Below, one piece after another: positions 44,831 to 54,070 of a stretch of DNA of 64,000 nt. The notes beneath the pieces were generated by a model. It ran no database searches, was not told the origin of the DNA, and was given only the letters and a program-made list of their open reading frames with translations. The stretch spans positions 1,645,662 to 1,709,661 of the forward strand of contig NZ_FOAF01000001.1 in NCBI RefSeq assembly GCF_900109575.1, given 5' to 3'. The DNA comes from Olivibacter domesticus (GTDB taxonomy: Bacteria; Bacteroidota; Bacteroidia; Sphingobacteriales; Sphingobacteriaceae). Each line of letters starts with the position of its first letter. The stretch's first letter is position 1. The translations under genes and the position numbers were made by a program.

Positions 44831-45415
44831 ATGAAAGCAGTTATTCTTTTGGGAACCTTAAAGAAAGATTCTTTATCCAACACCGAAACATTGGTAGATT
44901 TTTTTGTACCGTATTTACAAGCAAAAAACGTAAAATGTGAAGTTATCAAATCCGTAGAGTATAATATATTGCCCGGAACTTATACTCATATGGGAGCCGG
45001 TGATGCATGGCCCGATATTTTCAAAAAACTGGTAGAAGCTCAGATTATTATCTTTGCAACGCCTATTTGGTGGGGTAATCATTCATCAGAAACGCAGAAG
45101 ATAATTGAACGTTTAGATGAGGTTCATGATGATATCCTTGCTGGAAAAGAATCGTCCCTGGCTAACAAGGCTGTAGGGATTATTATCACGGGAGATTCGG
45201 ATGGCTCTCAACATATAATAGGATCTATTGCCAATTTTGTAAATGCGTTAGGTATGATTATTCCTCCGTACGCCAGCCTCACAGTGCAGGCAGCAGAACA
45301 TGCAAAGGATCAAAAAACTAGTAAGGAAGCATTAATGGAAAAGTATAAGAAGGAATATGCTACCACTGCCGAAACCATGGCGTCTCAGTTGGTTGAATTT
45401 GGAAGTATAAAATAA
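44831..45415 (+). CDS. Flavodoxin-like NAD(P)H-dependent oxidoreductase
   Basis: This 194-residue protein begins MKAVILLGTLKKDSLSNTET, the FMN-phosphate loop of the flavodoxin-like fold. FATPIWWGNHSSETQKIIERL lines the flavin, and GIIITGDSDGSQHI follows. It belongs to the FMN reductase group that reduces quinones and other electrophiles. The internal start was preferred because eight upstream codons precede the first beta strand without domain character. Its stop is inside a 14-bp palindrome (45413-45426). Confidence 0.88.
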   Translation: MKAVILLGTLKKDSLSNTETLVDFFVPYLQAKNVKCEVIKSVEYNILPGTYTHMGAGDAWPDIFKKLVEAQIIIFATPIWWGNHSSETQKIIERLDEVHDDILAGKESSLANKAVGIIITGDSDGSQHIIGSIANFVNALGMIIPPYASLTVQAAEHAKDQKTSKEALMEKYKKEYATTAETMASQLVEFGSIK

Positions 45416-45468
45416 ATCATGATTTATAGCAAATTTGTTAAAAAAGTAACCGCCATAAATGTTCACCC

Positions 45469-46254
45469 ATGAAAAGATCTGCTTATAAGCTGTTAGCCGC
45501 CGGCAATATGGTTGCCCTACTGATTACTTTTTTGATAAATTATCTTTCCAACACTGGCGTATTTAATGGTACTACCATTGCAAATATTTCCAACAGGTAC
45601 AAGAACTTGCTCACGCCTGCTGACTATGCATTTTCGATATGGGGTCTAATTTATATTGGCTTATTTGCTTTTGTTATTTACCAAGCTTGGTTATTTGCCA
45701 GACCAGACCGTGCGCCCCAGGAGAAAGCAGCCATGCAAGTAGGTATTTGGTTTATTCTTTCATGTATTGCAAATTGTTTATGGGTTCTGGCCTGGGTATA
45801 TGGATATATGGGGTTGTCGATATTGATAATGGTTGCCTTACTTTATGCATTGATCAACATTATAAGTAACACCAATATGGAACGCTATACCGCGACTTTA
45901 AGAGAAACGCTTTTGGTATGGTGGCCTTTCTCTCTTTACGCTGGTTGGATAAGCTTAGCCCTTGCAGTGAATATCGCTACATATTTGACAAAGTCAGATT
46001 GGGATGGGTTTGGCTTATCCGATCGGTTCTGGGCGATGACGCTTATCTGCATCATTGGCATACTGAATTTATTGATGATCTGGAAACGAAACATGCGCGA
46101 ATTTGCGACTGTGGGTATATGGGGATTGGTAGCCATTGCTGTGGCCAACTGGAGTACGGAAAAATTTGTTGTAATTTTTTCCCTTGTCGTTGCCAGTTTT
46201 CTGCTAATTAACAACATAATACATGCCCGAAAGAATTTCAAGGGCTTTTTATAA
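45469..46254 (+). CDS. TspO/MBR-like tryptophan-rich membrane protein
   Basis: This 261-residue protein has about seven to eight helices and many Trp residues: TPADYAFSIWGLIYIGL, CLWVLAWVYGYMGLSI, LLVWWPFSLYAGWISLALAVNIA. The P-x-x-x-F-x-x-W-x-x-I-Y motif is shared with TspO-related proteins, but the protein is longer than classic TspO (~160). The group is usually called tryptophan-rich sensory protein; porphyrin or lipid binding is possible. 53 bases separate it from the flavodoxin gene, so they may be co-transcribed. Confidence 0.8.
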   Translation: MKRSAYKLLAAGNMVALLITFLINYLSNTGVFNGTTIANISNRYKNLLTPADYAFSIWGLIYIGLFAFVIYQAWLFARPDRAPQEKAAMQVGIWFILSCIANCLWVLAWVYGYMGLSILIMVALLYALINIISNTNMERYTATLRETLLVWWPFSLYAGWISLALAVNIATYLTKSDWDGFGLSDRFWAMTLICIIGILNLLMIWKRNMREFATVGIWGLVAIAVANWSTEKFVVIFSLVVASFLLINNIIHARKNFKGFL

Positions 46255-46944
46255 TGCCTTAAAATAGTTTTCAGTTTAAATACTAGCTATTACAACTAAA
46301 ACTACGGAAGCGCCCCATCTTCAGATTCAGCATGGAAACAGGAATGACGCATTTCGAACTAGCGATCAGTTTAGCAAGCTTATACAAGTGACAATAGAAT
46401 GTTCAAATTCCAACCTGCACTTAATGTACGGTTTTCCGAAAACAAAACATTTTCGTCTAATAATAATTTAGCAATAATATATTATTACTCCGATAATAAA
46501 TCCTTAAGCAACGTTTGTGTAACCAATCATATTTTATGTGTAAAATTGAGCTATTTCTGTGTAAATATTTCCTTACTTATGGCAATAGGCTTTATATTTG
46601 GGTTACATATAGACATGATATTTATTAATATCCTTGTCATTTCAACATATTATTACTGAAATATTATCCGCTGGAAGCTATTTATAAGCAACGTTGCCGA
46701 ATACCACATTTTTCCCATAATTATACACGTTTATTATAGTATCAAAGATAAAAAATCGGTACCGGTTAATTTTTTATTAAGAAAGCAATTAAACAAAGAG
46801 GACAATCAAAATAAGCAAAACAAATGTAACTGTAAGAAAAATCGATCTAGTTATCGTGATAGATGCCAGCATGAATAACACGAAGTATGCGCCATTCTTA
46901 TAGAACCGTTTTCAACTGTTTAACAAAACCCGTTTAATTTCATT
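46255..46944. other. 690-base gap with no recognised gene
   Basis: An 86-codon plus-strand frame at 46399-46659 is hydrophobic, AT-rich and biased to Tyr, Asn and Ile, as expected by chance in low-GC sequence. I do not accept it as a gene. No repeat or RNA is recognised. Confidence 0.5.
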
Positions 46945-47156
46945 ATGGATATTATGCAAAAAACAAAAGGCGACGATATGGAATGGTTGGTTTCCGATCA
47001 TACGCGCCAATTACGCAAATGTATAAAGTGCACTACGGGAGAACTTGATTTTCGTATCCGTAGACCAGCGCTTTTAAATTCTTTCTGGGGTGGTTGCCCC
47101 TGAAACGCTACAAATGTAGTAAATGCAAAAGGAAGGTCTATATATGGGTCAAATAA
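46945..47156 (+). pseudogene. Small zinc-ribbon protein with frameshift
   Basis: The first part (46945-47103) encodes KCIKCTTGELDFRIRRPALL and stops. Restoring one lost base near 47090 gives WGWLPLKRYKCSKCKRKVYIWVK, ending at 47156, with two CxxC pairs as in small zinc-ribbon proteins. The total would be about 70 residues. It is probably a recent pseudogene, since only one base separates it from an intact frame. Confidence 0.6.
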
Positions 47157-47257
47157 TCTTGCTACCCCATTGCTATTTTCTCAGCAGCGGCTGGATTACC
47201 TTCGTGAGACCTCGATAGCCGCTGTCATCGCGGATACAATGTACTCGGCTCAACTAT

Positions 47258-47445
47258 ATGCCTTATCCGTTTAGGGCTACTGTCTAGACCCATTTCTGGC
47301 TTGCCATCTATAAACCCAAATTTTGTACAGAGTATTATATCTTTACGTATAGGCTGAAGCCCTTCTCCCACCAGCTTTCATTTAAAACCGGGCCATATGC
47401 TTCCGCCGTATCAAGGAAGCAGGTTGCCAATCCAAAGCATATAAA
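47258..47445 (-). pseudogene. Aldo/keto reductase relic (frameshifted internal fragment)
   Basis: The minus strand reads TCFLDTAEAYGPVLNE, then in another frame LVGEGLQPIRKDIILCTKFG and FIDGKPEMGLDSSPKRIR. These are consecutive motifs of the AKR family, with the catalytic Asp and Tyr in DTAEAYG, and they match the intact gene at 55452 in order. At least two frameshifts separate the pieces, and both ends are lost. Confidence 0.75.
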
Positions 47446-47484
47446 ACTCCGGACTGGCACCAACAAATCACCTAAATTTAGATC

Positions 47485-47620
47485 TTATTTCACTAAAGGG
47501 AAAGCGTAGCCTACAGAAACCATAATTCTGCGGTTTTTAACAGATTGGTTACCTTTGTGAAGACCTGTTAACAAGGCATATCGACCATCAACGTTTGAAT
47601 CTAAGGTACAGAAAATAAAT
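47485..47620 (-). pseudogene. Possible outer-membrane beta-barrel C-terminal relic
   Basis: About 45 codons read DGRYALLTGLHKGNQSV and RRIMVSVGYAFPLVK before the stop. Alternating hydrophobic residues and an aromatic-rich last strand resemble the C-terminus of a small porin. It has no start and is flanked by the aldo/keto reductase relic. Weak call. Confidence 0.35.
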
Positions 47621-47699
47621 TTGATTTACTAATAATTTTAGTATATTTGTATGTTTACGACTATGTCCAACAGAGTCATCACACAAAAACTTTAATGTT

Positions 47700-48185
47700 A
47701 TGTTTAATAATAAGCTTAATATTCATCTTCAAAAAACGGAGGTTTCAGATCTAGAGAATTTATTTCAGTTTCAACTGGATCAGGATGCAAATTATCTGGC
47801 AGCATTTACCCCGAAAGATCCAGCTAACAAAAGAGCATATGTAGAAAAATACACTAAGTTATTAAGTGATCCTACTGTAAATAACTTTACCATTGTTGTA
47901 GATGGGATCATCGTGGGAAGTGTAGCGAAATTTGTCATGGAAGGAAATGCCGAAATTACCTACTGGATAGATAAGAAGTATTGGGGTAAAGGCGTTGCAT
48001 CTTATGCTTTAAAGTACTTACTTGAAACTGAAGATAGCCGACCAATTTTCGCACGGGTTGCTTTTGATAATTTTGGTTCGCAGAAAGTTTTAGAGAAGTG
48101 CGGTTTTGTAAAAATCGGTACAGACAGGGGTTATGCCAATGCGCGACAAATGGAAATAGAAGAATTCATTTACAAGTTGAACTGA
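47700..48185 (+). CDS. GNAT-family N-acetyltransferase (RimJ/RimL-like)
   Basis: This 161-residue protein shows the GNAT core: EITYWIDKKYWGKGVASYAL (acetyl-CoA pyrophosphate loop with K-x-x-W-G-K-G-x-A) and IFARVAFDNFGSQKVLEKCGF. It transfers acetyl from acetyl-CoA to an amine, substrate unknown. It stands alone after the relic zone. Confidence 0.93.
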   Translation: MFNNKLNIHLQKTEVSDLENLFQFQLDQDANYLAAFTPKDPANKRAYVEKYTKLLSDPTVNNFTIVVDGIIVGSVAKFVMEGNAEITYWIDKKYWGKGVASYALKYLLETEDSRPIFARVAFDNFGSQKVLEKCGFVKIGTDRGYANARQMEIEEFIYKLN

Positions 48186-48399
48186 TGAAAAAAATCCTTT
48201 TCCTAAAAAACTTGCTCACTGGGTTCATGGGTTAAAGTTTCCCTGGGAGTAGAGGATTGTTTCTTAAATGAATTTTCGTCTTTCGGTGAATTTTGACACC
48301 CATGATCAGGAAGAGACCAGCGACCTTGGATTCGACCGGATGCTTCATAAGGTCTGACCAAATGTTTTAAAGATTTCTTTCAGAATTCTTGCTTATTAA

Positions 48400-48438
48400 T
48401 GTTCGCTATCGAACAGACACGTGTTCGTATACGGACAC
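48400..48438. promoter_or_regulatory. Two tandem palindromes upstream of the ABC permease (activator sites)
   Basis: TGTTCG-CTAT-CGAACA (48400-48415) is a perfect palindrome. GTGTTCGTATACGGACAC (48421-48438) is a near-perfect one with the same TGTTCG/CGGACA core. Their centres are 22 bp apart, two DNA turns, and lie about 85-107 bp upstream of the expected transcription start. This is the arrangement of enhancer sites for a sigma-54 activator. Confidence 0.6.
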
Positions 48439-48488
48439 TTCTTTTAATAAAAATCTCTCTTTAAAGCCATAAGACTATCCTTCAGACA

Positions 48489-48504
48489 TGGCAACGTTCT
48501 TGTA
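48489..48504 (+). promoter_or_regulatory. Candidate sigma-54 promoter
   Basis: TGGCAACGTTCTTGTA matches the sigma-54 -24/-12 pattern (TGGCA…TTGCA): GG at 48490-48491, ten bases, then GT in place of GC at 48502-48503. It ends 24 bases before the permease start codon, and two palindromes lie upstream at the right distance. The non-consensus T at the -12 position lowers certainty. Confidence 0.55.
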
Positions 48505-48527
48505 GCCTAACAAGAAATTGTTAAATT

Positions 48528-50897
48528 ATGTTCAAAAGCTACTTCAAGATCACCTGGCGAAATCTTTGGAAAAATAAAACATTCAGTTTTATAAATCTCT
48601 TAGGTCTAGCTGTTGGTATGGCCTGTGTCTTACTCATCTACTTATGGGTAAATGATGAGCTTAGTATTGATAAATTTCACAAAAATGACACCCGGTTGTT
48701 CCAAGTAATGGAAAACCGGGTGAATGCAGATGGCATACTCACGTCGGGGACAACTTCGGGTCCAATGGCGAAAGCACTAAAAGAAGATATGCCTGAAGTA
48801 GACTTAGCGGTCTCGGTTTGTAGGGCTGGAGAACATATATTTTCTGCCAAAGAACACGATATCAAAACTACCGGTCAATATGCTGGGGAGGATTACTTTA
48901 AAATGTTTTCGTACCCCTTACTCCAGGGAAATAAGAATCGCATACTGATGGGAAGGAACGAGATCGTCATTTCCCAAAGCCTTGCCCGTAGACTGTTCGG
49001 TACCAGCGAAAATATGATCGGTAAGATGGTTAAATTTGATCATGGGGAACAGCTTATGGTTAGTGGCGTTTTTGAAGATATTCCGCACCAATCGTCCGAA
49101 CGATTCGATTTCATTTTACCTTTCGATAAATTTACCGATGGACAAGAATGGACGAAATCTTGGGGCAACACATGGGCCAGTACATATTTGATGCTCAAAG
49201 AGGGTGCAGACGCCGCGCTGTTCAATACAAAAATTGCTGATTACATCAAGGTAAAGAATAATTACAACAGGGAGGAGATGCATCGCACGGCATTCATAGC
49301 GCGGTATGCTGATAGATACTTGTATGGGAAATATGAAAACGGCAAACTCGTGGGAGGCAGGATTGACTATGTAAAGCTTTTTTCAATTATCGCGATATTC
49401 ATTCTCGTCATCGCCTGTATAAACTTTATGAATTTGTCTACAGCAAAGGCATCCAAAAGAATGAAGGAAGTGGGTATCAAAAAAGCTATGGGAGTAAATC
49501 GAAGAGCACTGGTTTTTCAATACTTGGGTGAGTCAGTAATGATGGCGATGTTTGCATTGCTCATTGCTGTGGCCATTGTTTTTGTCCTCCTACCCCAATT
49601 CAATTACATCACAGGAAAACAACTTGCCCTCCTTCCTGATCCGTTCTTTATTCCGTCTTTTTTGGTAATCGCCTTATGCACAGGATTAATAGCTGGCACC
49701 TATCCCGCCTTCTATCTGTCTGGCTTTAGCACAATTAAGGTGCTGAAAGGAAAACTAAGCAATTCAATAGGAGAATTATTAACACGTAAAGGACTGGTGG
49801 TATTTCAATTTGCCCTATCAATCATACTGATTGTTTCAGTATTAGTGGTTTACAGACAGATCGAATTCATACAAAATAAAAATCTGGGGTATACTAAGGA
49901 AAACATCATCTATTTTAGTAGAGAAGGAAAAGCGGCGGAACAGGGCAATCTAGCAACTTTCGTTTCGGAGGTGAAAAAAATTCCAGGTATTATAAATGCC
50001 TCAAGTACTGTACACAATATGCAGGGGCATAACAGTGGGACTTCGGGTATTCAATGGCCGGGAAGAGACCCCAATGACGGAACTGAATTTGAGCATGTAA
50101 CCGTTAACTATGACCTGATAGAAACATTGGGAGTAGAAATGAAGGAAGGACGTACCTTCTCTCGGAATTTCGGTTCTGACACCTCGGCCATTATATTCAA
50201 TGAGGCAGCCATCGCCTTCATGAGACTCGACAACCCTATTGGAAAAACGGTTGATCTGTGGGATAGGAAGGTGCAGATTATCGGAGTGGTAAAAAACTTC
50301 AATTTTGAGTCGCTTCATGAAAAGGTAAAGCCGTTGTTTTTCAGGCTAGCACCAGAAGAAACGTCCTTATTTATGGCGCGGATTAAAACAGGCATGGAAC
50401 AAGAGACCATTGATCGTCTTAGACAGCTCTACCAAACTTTTAATCCTGGTTTTCCTTTTGATTACCGGTTTCTGGATGAAGAATATCAAGCGCTGTATAC
50501 TTCTGAGCAAAGAGTTGCAACTCTTTCCAGCTACTTTGCAGGGATCGCCATTCTTATATCCTGTCTAGGCTTGTTCGGTTTGGCAGCATTTACCGCCGAA
50601 AGAAGACAAAAAGAGATTGGCATCCGTAAAGTCCTGGGAGCTTCTGTGAACGGTGTCATAGCCCTGCTTTCCAAAGATTTTATCCGGCTCGTCCTGATAG
50701 CTATTGTCATAGCTGTTCCTATTGCCTGGTATGCAATGGACAAGTGGTTGCAAAATTTCGCTTACCATATTGGCATAACCTGGTGGATGTTTGCATTGGC
50801 AGGATTGCTAGCAGTGGCAATTGCCTTACTTGCAGTAGGTGCACAGTCGATAAAAGCAGCGCTTATGAATCCTGTTAAGTCTCTAAGGTCAGAGTAA
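48528..50897 (+). CDS. ABC transporter permease, FtsX/MacB-like with MacB periplasmic core domain
   Basis: This 789-residue protein begins with the typical MFKSYFKITWRNLWKNKTFS. It has a first helix (about 20-42), a MacB-type periplasmic domain (about 45-240), three helices (FtsX unit, about 280-420), a second periplasmic domain (about 440-650) and three final helices including the FtsX signature RRQKEIGIRKVLGASVNGV. Such permeases are common in Bacteroidota and act with a separate ATPase, which is not in the window, in efflux or lipoprotein-related work. Control by sigma-54 is suggested by upstream sites. Confidence 0.93.
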   Translation: MFKSYFKITWRNLWKNKTFSFINLLGLAVGMACVLLIYLWVNDELSIDKFHKNDTRLFQVMENRVNADGILTSGTTSGPMAKALKEDMPEVDLAVSVCRAGEHIFSAKEHDIKTTGQYAGEDYFKMFSYPLLQGNKNRILMGRNEIVISQSLARRLFGTSENMIGKMVKFDHGEQLMVSGVFEDIPHQSSERFDFILPFDKFTDGQEWTKSWGNTWASTYLMLKEGADAALFNTKIADYIKVKNNYNREEMHRTAFIARYADRYLYGKYENGKLVGGRIDYVKLFSIIAIFILVIACINFMNLSTAKASKRMKEVGIKKAMGVNRRALVFQYLGESVMMAMFALLIAVAIVFVLLPQFNYITGKQLALLPDPFFIPSFLVIALCTGLIAGTYPAFYLSGFSTIKVLKGKLSNSIGELLTRKGLVVFQFALSIILIVSVLVVYRQIEFIQNKNLGYTKENIIYFSREGKAAEQGNLATFVSEVKKIPGIINASSTVHNMQGHNSGTSGIQWPGRDPNDGTEFEHVTVNYDLIETLGVEMKEGRTFSRNFGSDTSAIIFNEAAIAFMRLDNPIGKTVDLWDRKVQIIGVVKNFNFESLHEKVKPLFFRLAPEETSLFMARIKTGMEQETIDRLRQLYQTFNPGFPFDYRFLDEEYQALYTSEQRVATLSSYFAGIAILISCLGLFGLAAFTAERRQKEIGIRKVLGASVNGVIALLSKDFIRLVLIAIVIAVPIAWYAMDKWLQNFAYHIGITWWMFALAGLLAVAIALLAVGAQSIKAALMNPVKSLRSE

Positions 50898-51052
50898 AAA
50901 GCGGCAGCTAAAATATCTATTTTTTTATCTGCCATCCATTGCCACTTTTCTTTGGAGAATTTAATGATTTCCTGATCGGCAGGGGAATTTTGTGCAAAAG
51001 ACCATTGCACACCCATAGTGATCAAGCATAGACTTAGCATGAATGTTTTCAT
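50898..51052 (-). pseudogene. Exported SnoaL/NTF2-like protein, N-terminal relic
   Basis: The first 50 residues are those of a secreted SnoaL-like protein: signal peptide MKTFMLSLCLITMGVQWSFA, then DQEIIKFSKEKWQWMADKKID. After about residue 50 the frame runs into the antisense of the ABC permease gene and continues as nonsense to 50762. The rest of the ~150-residue domain is deleted. The junction lies about at the permease stop codon. Confidence 0.7.
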
Positions 51053-51175
51053 TTCGATAATTAAAAGAATCGGCCTCTATATATTTTTATTTTTCATAGG
51101 ATGAAAGGGATATCGATACCACGAAGACACCTGATATCCAAATTTAAGTGATTCACCTTTTATTAATTACTTTAT

Positions 51176-51210
51176 CAGTAACATTGGTAGTTAAATCAGT
51201 AATTTGTATA
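51176..51210 (+). promoter_or_regulatory. AraC-type operator, copy 1 (before the molybdenum hydroxylase operon)
   Basis: This 35-bp element contains two CAGTAA half-sites (51176 and 51197) exactly 21 bp apart and ends TTTGTATA. It matches a second copy at 55228-55262 at 29 of 35 positions. Direct repeats two helical turns apart are typical of AraC-family binding sites. It ends 82 bases before the start of the 2Fe-2S subunit gene. Confidence 0.65.
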
Positions 51211-51292
51211 CAGTAGATTATTCTTTTTATGACATTTTTGTAATGTGCTAGCTAAGAATTGATTTAAAGAAAATATTTTAAACAATAGTACC

Positions 51293-51748
51293 ATGATAGC
51301 GACTAAACTAAACATCAACAAAAAAACGCATACCGTAGAAGTTGATCCTTCTACACCGCTCCTGTGGGTATTACGTGAACATCTTGATTTAGTAGGGACC
51401 AAATATGGATGTGGTGTGGCATCTTGTGGTGCGTGTACCGTGCTCCTCGATGAAACAGCAGTACGGAGTTGTTCATTGCCGATCTCTGCGATTGGTGATA
51501 AAGCGATTACTACTATTGAAGGTCTATCGGAAAATGGAGACCATCCGCTGCAACAGGCGTGGGAAGAACACGATGTTCCACAGTGTGGCTATTGCCAGGC
51601 CGGACAGATCATGAATGCAGCCGCACTATTGAAATCCAAGCCCAATCCGACCGATGAGGATATCGACACAGCTATGACGGGCAATCTTTGCCGGTGCGGT
51701 ACCTACCTGAGAATAAAAGCAGCTATTAAAACAGCCGCCAGTTATTAA
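51293..51748 (+). CDS. 2Fe-2S subunit of an isoquinoline/aldehyde oxidoreductase-type molybdenum enzyme
   Basis: This 151-residue protein carries two [2Fe-2S] sites: [17 protein letters not shown] (ferredoxin-like) and [14 protein letters not shown] followed by [16 protein letters not shown]. It is complete, unlike the relative at 29387. It transfers electrons from the molybdenum subunit encoded 16 bases downstream. The two-gene layout without an FAD subunit is that of IorAB-type enzymes, which donate to cytochromes or other acceptors rather than NAD. Confidence 0.93.
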   Translation: MIATKLNINKKTHTVEVDPSTPLLWVLREHLDLVGTKYGCGVASCGACTVLLDETAVRSCSLPISAIGDKAITTIEGLSENGDHPLQQAWEEHDVPQCGYCQAGQIMNAAALLKSKPNPTDEDIDTAMTGNLCRCGTYLRIKAAIKTAASY

Positions 51749-51764
51749 TCTAAAGCAAAAGACG

Positions 51765-54023
51765 ATGACCCTAATAAAAACTACCGTAAACAGACGGTCC
51801 TTTTTGAAAGCAGCGCTACTCGCAGGCGGCGGTATGGTGTTACATTTCAGCTGGCTTGCCGGCTGCAAGCCTGCAGGAAAGAAAGTGCTTGAAATGCCGG
51901 AGGAGTGGTTTGAAATGAACAGTTACATAAAGATCGGTGAAAATGGTGTGGTTACCCTATTCAATCCAAACCCTGAATTTGGACAGAACGTAAAGACCTC
52001 CCTGCCCATGATACTGGCCGAAGAGCTGGACATCGATTGGGAACAGGTTATCGTGGAGCAGGCCGATTTTTACCCCGAACGTTATGGAAGGCAATTTACC
52101 GGTGGCAGTCAATCTGTCCGACAAGCTTGGTCTCCCTTACGAACGGCAGGCGCCACTGCAAGGCAGATGTTGATCCTGGCAGCTGCGGGGCAATGGAATG
52201 TCCCTGCTTCGGAAATTACCACTGAACATGGTACGTTATTGCATAAAAGCAGCGGAAAAAAAGCCGGATATGGTGAAATGGCTTCTGCTGCGGCCAAGAT
52301 ACCGGTACCAGAAGAGGTGAAACTAAAGGCTGTTTCCGATTTTAAGGTGGTGGGCTCCTCCAAGAAAAACGTGGAGATTAAAAATATTTTAAGCGGCAAA
52401 GCTTTATTTGGATTGGACTATAAGACGGAGGGCATGCTTATCGCGATGGTGGTACATCCTCCTGCATTCGGCATGCGGTTTAAATCGATGGATGATAAGG
52501 TAGCGAAATCTATGCCCGGGGTAAAAGCCATATTTACCATCGACTCGCTTAAGGAGGACATTGTACAGAACTTTTTCGACACTACTAGCTTCACAAAATT
52601 TGCCGTAGTAGTTGGTAATACTACCTGGGAGGTTTTGCAGGCTAAAAAAGCCTTAAAAGTGGAATGGGAACAAGAACCGGAACGTACTTTTAAGATGGGA
52701 TCATCGTGGACTCCAGGGGCTGAAACTATAGAAGCGAAATATCCTTCGGGTTTGGAGAGTACCGAAATTCATCAGGCCAAGATGAAAGAGTTTAGTAAAA
52801 AACCGGGAAATATCATCCGCAGGGATGGAGACCCGGAAAGTGCTTTCAGATCAGCCACAAAAATCCTTGAACGCACCTATACTGCTCCTTTTTTGGCGCA
52901 TAATACCATGGAGCCCGTAAACTGTTTTGCTCATGTAACGGCAGACAAAGCCGTATTATATGGACCTATACAGGCCCCCGAGTTTGTTGTGGGAACACTT
53001 TCGCAAAGACTCAGCCTGCCAAAAGAGAAAATAGAGATCAAACTGGCCCGTATGGGTGGTGGGTTTGGTCGCAGAGCCTATGGGCATCATTTCATTGAGG
53101 CAGCGGTTATTTCTCAGCAGGTTAAGGCTCCTGTGAAATTAGTTTATACACGTGAAGACGAGATGACTGCCGGTATTTATCGCCCTACTTACAGTGCTAC
53201 CTATCGTGCAGCACTGGACAAAGATAACAAGCTCATTGCTTTCCATGTAAAGGCAGGGGGAATTCCCGAAACACCAGTACATGCCGATCGTTTTCCGGCG
53301 GGCGCCATTGATAACTACCTTGCTGAGGGGTGGCAAATCCCTTCTAATATTACCATTGGAGCTTTCCGGGCACCGCGTTCTAATTTTATTGCTTCCGCCG
53401 AACAGTCCTTTTTGGATGAACTGGCGATGGAAATGGGTAAAGATCCAATAGATTTCCGTCTGGAGCTATTGGAACGGGCAAAGACAAACCCTGTTGGCGA
53501 AAAGAATGATTACGATGCTGCACGCTATGCGGGTGTATTGCAACTCGTACGTGAGAAATCTAAATGGAAGGAAACACCGCAGGGAGTGCACCGTGGTGTA
53601 TCTGCCTATTTTTGCCACAATTCCTATGTGGCGGAGGTGGTTGATCTGGTAATGAAAAACAATGCTCCAAAAGTAGAAAAAGTGGTCGCTGCCATTGACT
53701 GCGGAGTTGTGGTTAACAAAGATGGTGCTATCAATATGGCTGAAGGAGCCATTATTGACGGTATTGGAAACGCGCTCTATGGAGAACTTCCGTTCAAGGA
53801 TGGTGCACCGCAAAAGAATAACTTTACAACATACCGGTTGATAAGAATGAACGAGGCCCCGAAAACGATCGACGTGCACTTTGTAAAAAATGAGGAAGAT
53901 CCCACAGGAATGGGAGAACCTCCATTCCCACCAGCTTTTGCCGCGGTGGCAAATGCACTTTATAGGGCTACCGGAAAACGCTTTTATAACCAGCCGTTCA
54001 TCAATGAATTGAAATCAACCTAA
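51765..54023 (+). CDS. Molybdopterin-binding subunit, IorB/aldehyde dehydrogenase type
   Basis: This 752-residue molybdenum subunit carries a Tat signal (NRRSFLKAALLAGGG, about 9-25), so it works in the periplasm. The cofactor-binding motif ARMGGGFGRRAYGHH and the catalytic Glu region GMGEPPFPPAFAAVANAL are both present. The reaction is hydroxylation of an aldehyde or N-heterocycle; the substrate is not known. It shares an operon with the 2Fe-2S gene and has the usual length. Confidence 0.93.
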   Translation: MTLIKTTVNRRSFLKAALLAGGGMVLHFSWLAGCKPAGKKVLEMPEEWFEMNSYIKIGENGVVTLFNPNPEFGQNVKTSLPMILAEELDIDWEQVIVEQADFYPERYGRQFTGGSQSVRQAWSPLRTAGATARQMLILAAAGQWNVPASEITTEHGTLLHKSSGKKAGYGEMASAAAKIPVPEEVKLKAVSDFKVVGSSKKNVEIKNILSGKALFGLDYKTEGMLIAMVVHPPAFGMRFKSMDDKVAKSMPGVKAIFTIDSLKEDIVQNFFDTTSFTKFAVVVGNTTWEVLQAKKALKVEWEQEPERTFKMGSSWTPGAETIEAKYPSGLESTEIHQAKMKEFSKKPGNIIRRDGDPESAFRSATKILERTYTAPFLAHNTMEPVNCFAHVTADKAVLYGPIQAPEFVVGTLSQRLSLPKEKIEIKLARMGGGFGRRAYGHHFIEAAVISQQVKAPVKLVYTREDEMTAGIYRPTYSATYRAALDKDNKLIAFHVKAGGIPETPVHADRFPAGAIDNYLAEGWQIPSNITIGAFRAPRSNFIASAEQSFLDELAMEMGKDPIDFRLELLERAKTNPVGEKNDYDAARYAGVLQLVREKSKWKETPQGVHRGVSAYFCHNSYVAEVVDLVMKNNAPKVEKVVAAIDCGVVVNKDGAINMAEGAIIDGIGNALYGELPFKDGAPQKNNFTTYRLIRMNEAPKTIDVHFVKNEEDPTGMGEPPFPPAFAAVANALYRATGKRFYNQPFINELKST

Positions 54024-54070
54024 TCGGTAGAACAGTAAATCTCAAATTAGAATTATTTAAACAGAGAAGT

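Noticed and set aside
46399-46659. 86-codon frame in a 690-base gap
   Set aside because: The residues (Tyr, Asn, Ile, Phe) are those expected from random AT-rich DNA, and no signal peptide or motif supports it.
48186-48380. Roughly 60-codon minus-strand frame between GNAT and the permease promoter
   Set aside because: It looks like an open end of a protein but no family was recognised and it has no start; too weak to list as a relic.
50762-50897. Continuation of the SnoaL relic frame over the end of the ABC permease gene
   Set aside because: This part is antisense to a well-conserved permease C-terminus, so it is chance read-through, not a fused protein.
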